From Halisarca cf. caerulea (lineage: Eukaryota; Porifera; Demospongiae; Chondrillida; Halisarcidae), in assembly GCA_963170055.1 (NCBI GenBank), contig CAUJGJ010000277.1:1028401-1040900 (forward strand): a stretch of 12,500 nt of DNA, in the 5' to 3' direction. Shown here one piece after another: positions 1 through 12,500 of this stretch. The notes under the pieces are model-generated. The model made no database searches. It was not told the origin of the DNA and was given only the letters and a program-made list of their open reading frames with translations. Numbering within the stretch: the first letter of the stretch is position 1; each line of letters opens with the position of its first letter. The translations under genes were made by a program, and so were the position numbers.

Positions 1-139
1 ACCAGAAATTCTTCATTATATCAGAAATTCACTATAACCAGTTACACTTTCATAGCAGATCACTAACTGGGGCACACAAATTTATTCACTATATCCAGAA
101 ATTCACTGCAAGAGATTTCTTTATAACGAGTTTCCACTA
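1..139 (-). mobile_element. TA-flanked inverted-repeat element, family A, partial (cut by window start)
   Basis: This stretch is the reverse complement of 8094-8236 with only scattered differences. Its right end, GTTTCCACTA, is followed by TA at 140-141. No coding sequence is seen. It is consistent with a non-autonomous DNA transposon (MITE) that inserts at TA. Confidence 0.7.
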
Positions 140-399
140 TACACTTTCACATGCATATTAGTATTTACTCGTGTGTGACGTACACGTATTTCAATGTGTA
201 CACAATCACAGATATTTCTGTCCAGGTGTGATATGCGTATGTTATGGTTTGTACCTGGTGTACCATAAGGACACAAATTTATGTGTCAACTTAATTAATG
301 TGAATTGTGCAAGGGAAATCCCCCTTGTAATTTATACCCTGAAGGCTGCAATTGAGTAGGAAGACTGAATTTGGGGAAATGGCATAATAACAAAACATA

Positions 400-857
400 C
401 AGTAGAACCTCACAAATACGACCACCCTTGGGACCGTTGTAAGTGGTCTTAATTTTGAGGTGGTCTTATTTCTGAAAGTACTGTCCAGAATAGCATGGCA
501 CATCCAGAAGTCATTCTGTAGACACAGGATGCACATAAGGCAATAAAACTGTAGAAAAATTGTGCCATCACACCTCTTTCATTGTTACTCCATTACCATG
601 TTAAAAAAGTGACCCTAAGTTTACCATCTCTTTCTACTGATGTCGTCATTTCAGAGCCTAATGTCCACAGAAAACAGCTGTATCCACAAATAAGTGGTCT
701 TAATTGTGAGGTTTTGACATCCAGAAGAAAAAATGTGGTCTTTATTCTGAAACTAATTTCCATGTAAAACTATAGGAATAATTCCGGACTGCAACAAAGT
801 GGTCTTAATTCTGAGGTGGTCTTATTTCCGGGGTGGTCTTATTGCGAGGTTCTACTG
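400..857. mobile_element. TA-flanked inverted-repeat element, family B (pogo/Tigger-like MITE)
   Basis: The ends are inverted repeats: CAGTAGAACCTC at 400-411 and GAGGTTCTACTG at 846-857, extending inward to CGACCACCC / GGGTGGTCTT. TA flanks both ends (398-399 and 858-859). Inside, the motif GTGGTCTTA with TTT or ATT recurs at about 443, 462, 694, 799, 818 and 833. The 458 bp has no transposase ORF. The CAGT..AACCTC end resembles pogo/Tigger-type ends, but that is resemblance only. Confidence 0.65.
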
Positions 858-1023
858 TATACATAAATTTGTAGCTCCAATGAGATTCCATACATCTGAT
901 GTTTGGAATATCAAATTTATGCATTTTAGTGATTTTTTTATTAATTAGTGGTGGCCAGTGAGACATGCATATTTAACTGTCAGGATTTCTCATCACTTGT
1001 GAACTGAGTTTTGTTTTTTGTAG

Positions 1024-4728
<3,705 letters not shown>

Positions 4729-4778
4729 TTTTGTCTTCATTTTTCTAACAACAATCATGACATTGTACTGTACATGTA

Positions 4779-4841
4779 TTACGTCACCGCACGTTTTGCT
4801 TTGCGATATTTTCCGTTTTTCGCCTGCCAGAAAGCGCGAAA
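4779..4841 (+). promoter_or_regulatory. Candidate core promoter of the TRF-like gene (CRE-like and E2F-like sites)
   Basis: Only 152 bp separate the PPR-like stop (4728) from the next ATG (4881). Within this gap, 4779-4786 reads TTACGTCA, the reverse complement of the bZIP/CREB-type site TGACGTAA. Positions 4834-4841 read GCGCGAAA, the reverse complement of the E2F consensus TTTCGCGC. The stretch is also locally richer in CpG than its surroundings. E2F control would suit a chromosome-maintenance gene expressed in S phase. Short motifs occur by chance, so this rests on position and pairing only. Confidence 0.35.
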
Positions 4842-4880
4842 ATTGTCGAGGGGGAGTCGTTTGGAACCTATCGTTGGAAG

Positions 4881-11968
<7,088 letters not shown>

Positions 11969-12127
11969 GTTAGTACTACACCACACACACACGTACATGC
12001 ACAGTCTATCTAATCTTTGCCCAACACTACTCAAAGCAGTGCAGTTTTACTCATTACAGGGTACCCTGGATAGTAGCCTTTGACTAAAGGTTTTGCCTGT
12101 CTAAATAAACTTGCTTAGCTTAACTAG

Positions 12128-12291
12128 TCTGGTGTCTTCACTCGTCTGGTGTCTTCACTCATCTGGTGTCTTCACTCATCTGGTGTCTTCACTCGTCTGG
12201 TGTCTTCACTCGTCTGGTGTCTTAACTCGTCTGGTGTCTTCACTCGTCTGGTGTCTTCACTCGTCTGGTGTCTTCACTCGTCTGGTGTCTT
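12128..12291. repeat. 17-bp minisatellite, about 9.7 copies
   Basis: The unit TCTGGTGTCTTCACTCG repeats in exact 17-bp register from 12128 to 12281, with variants CTCA and TTAACTCG. It lies in the last, unfinished intron of the TRF-like gene, which otherwise shows only an AATCGT-type imperfect palindrome near 12348-12400. Confidence 0.9.
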
Positions 12292-12500
12292 GATTTGCCA
12301 GTTTCAGCCTCTTAGTAGTGTATGTACTGGGATGGGTAATATTGATTTTAATCAACCACGATTATTGTCCAACAAAATTTATAATTATCACGATAATCGT
12401 ACGGCACTGGAATCCTAAAGTGTGTGTGTGTGAATGCAACAGATCTCTTGAAATTGGGTCCACCAAACCAAATGTTATGCCAACACTTGACAACACTTGA

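Overview
The window looks like nuclear DNA from an animal. It is AT-rich and carries intron-split coding exons with GT..AG borders, long (CA)n/(GT)n microsatellites, and several short transposon remnants flanked by TA. The phylum cannot be read from the sequence. Compact genes between many small inverted-repeat elements would suit a sponge or another marine invertebrate, but that is a guess. All coding sequence I can support is on the + strand.

Region 1 (1-4728) is the 3' part of a split gene. Seven exons (1024-1114, 1467-1552, 1657-1721, 2088-2156, 4112-4175, 4337-4431, 4665-4728) join in phase into 177 residues with a clear PPR-type helical repeat. Nested on the same strand in its 1,955-nt intron (2157-4111) is an uninterrupted RRP8 (nucleomethylin) rRNA methyltransferase ORF, 2221-3204. 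The first part of that ORF overlaps a second, splice-phased reading path (2189-2464) that encodes a coiled-coil-like tail.

Region 2 (4729-12500) is a second gene. A 152-bp gap holds an E2F-like and a CRE-like site, followed by an ATG at 4881. Nine phase-consistent exons give 654 residues, and the gene runs off the right edge. The first ~220 residues look like a TRFH (TRF homology) domain of the TERF1/TERF2 telomere-repeat-binding family. The rest is a charged, low-complexity hinge with basic clusters and S/T-P-x-K/R sites. The Myb/telobox domain expected in this family would lie beyond the window. Two adjacent hinge exons (9670-9906, 10060-10317) are a tandem duplication that includes the upstream (CA)n tract. 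The next exon carries a faint third copy of the central motif.

The introns hold the remaining structure: two copies of one TA-flanked element in opposite orientations (1-139 and 8094-8270), two other TA-flanked inverted-repeat elements (400-857 and 6475-7088), a 74-nt near-perfect foldback (5471-5544), a 91-bp tandem repeat studded with consensus 5' splice-site hexamers (10686-10970), and a 17-bp minisatellite (12128-12291). I see no functional coupling between the three genes beyond close packing. RRP8 is a nucleolar rRNA enzyme, the TRF-like protein would act at telomeres, and the PPR-like protein is probably an RNA binder.
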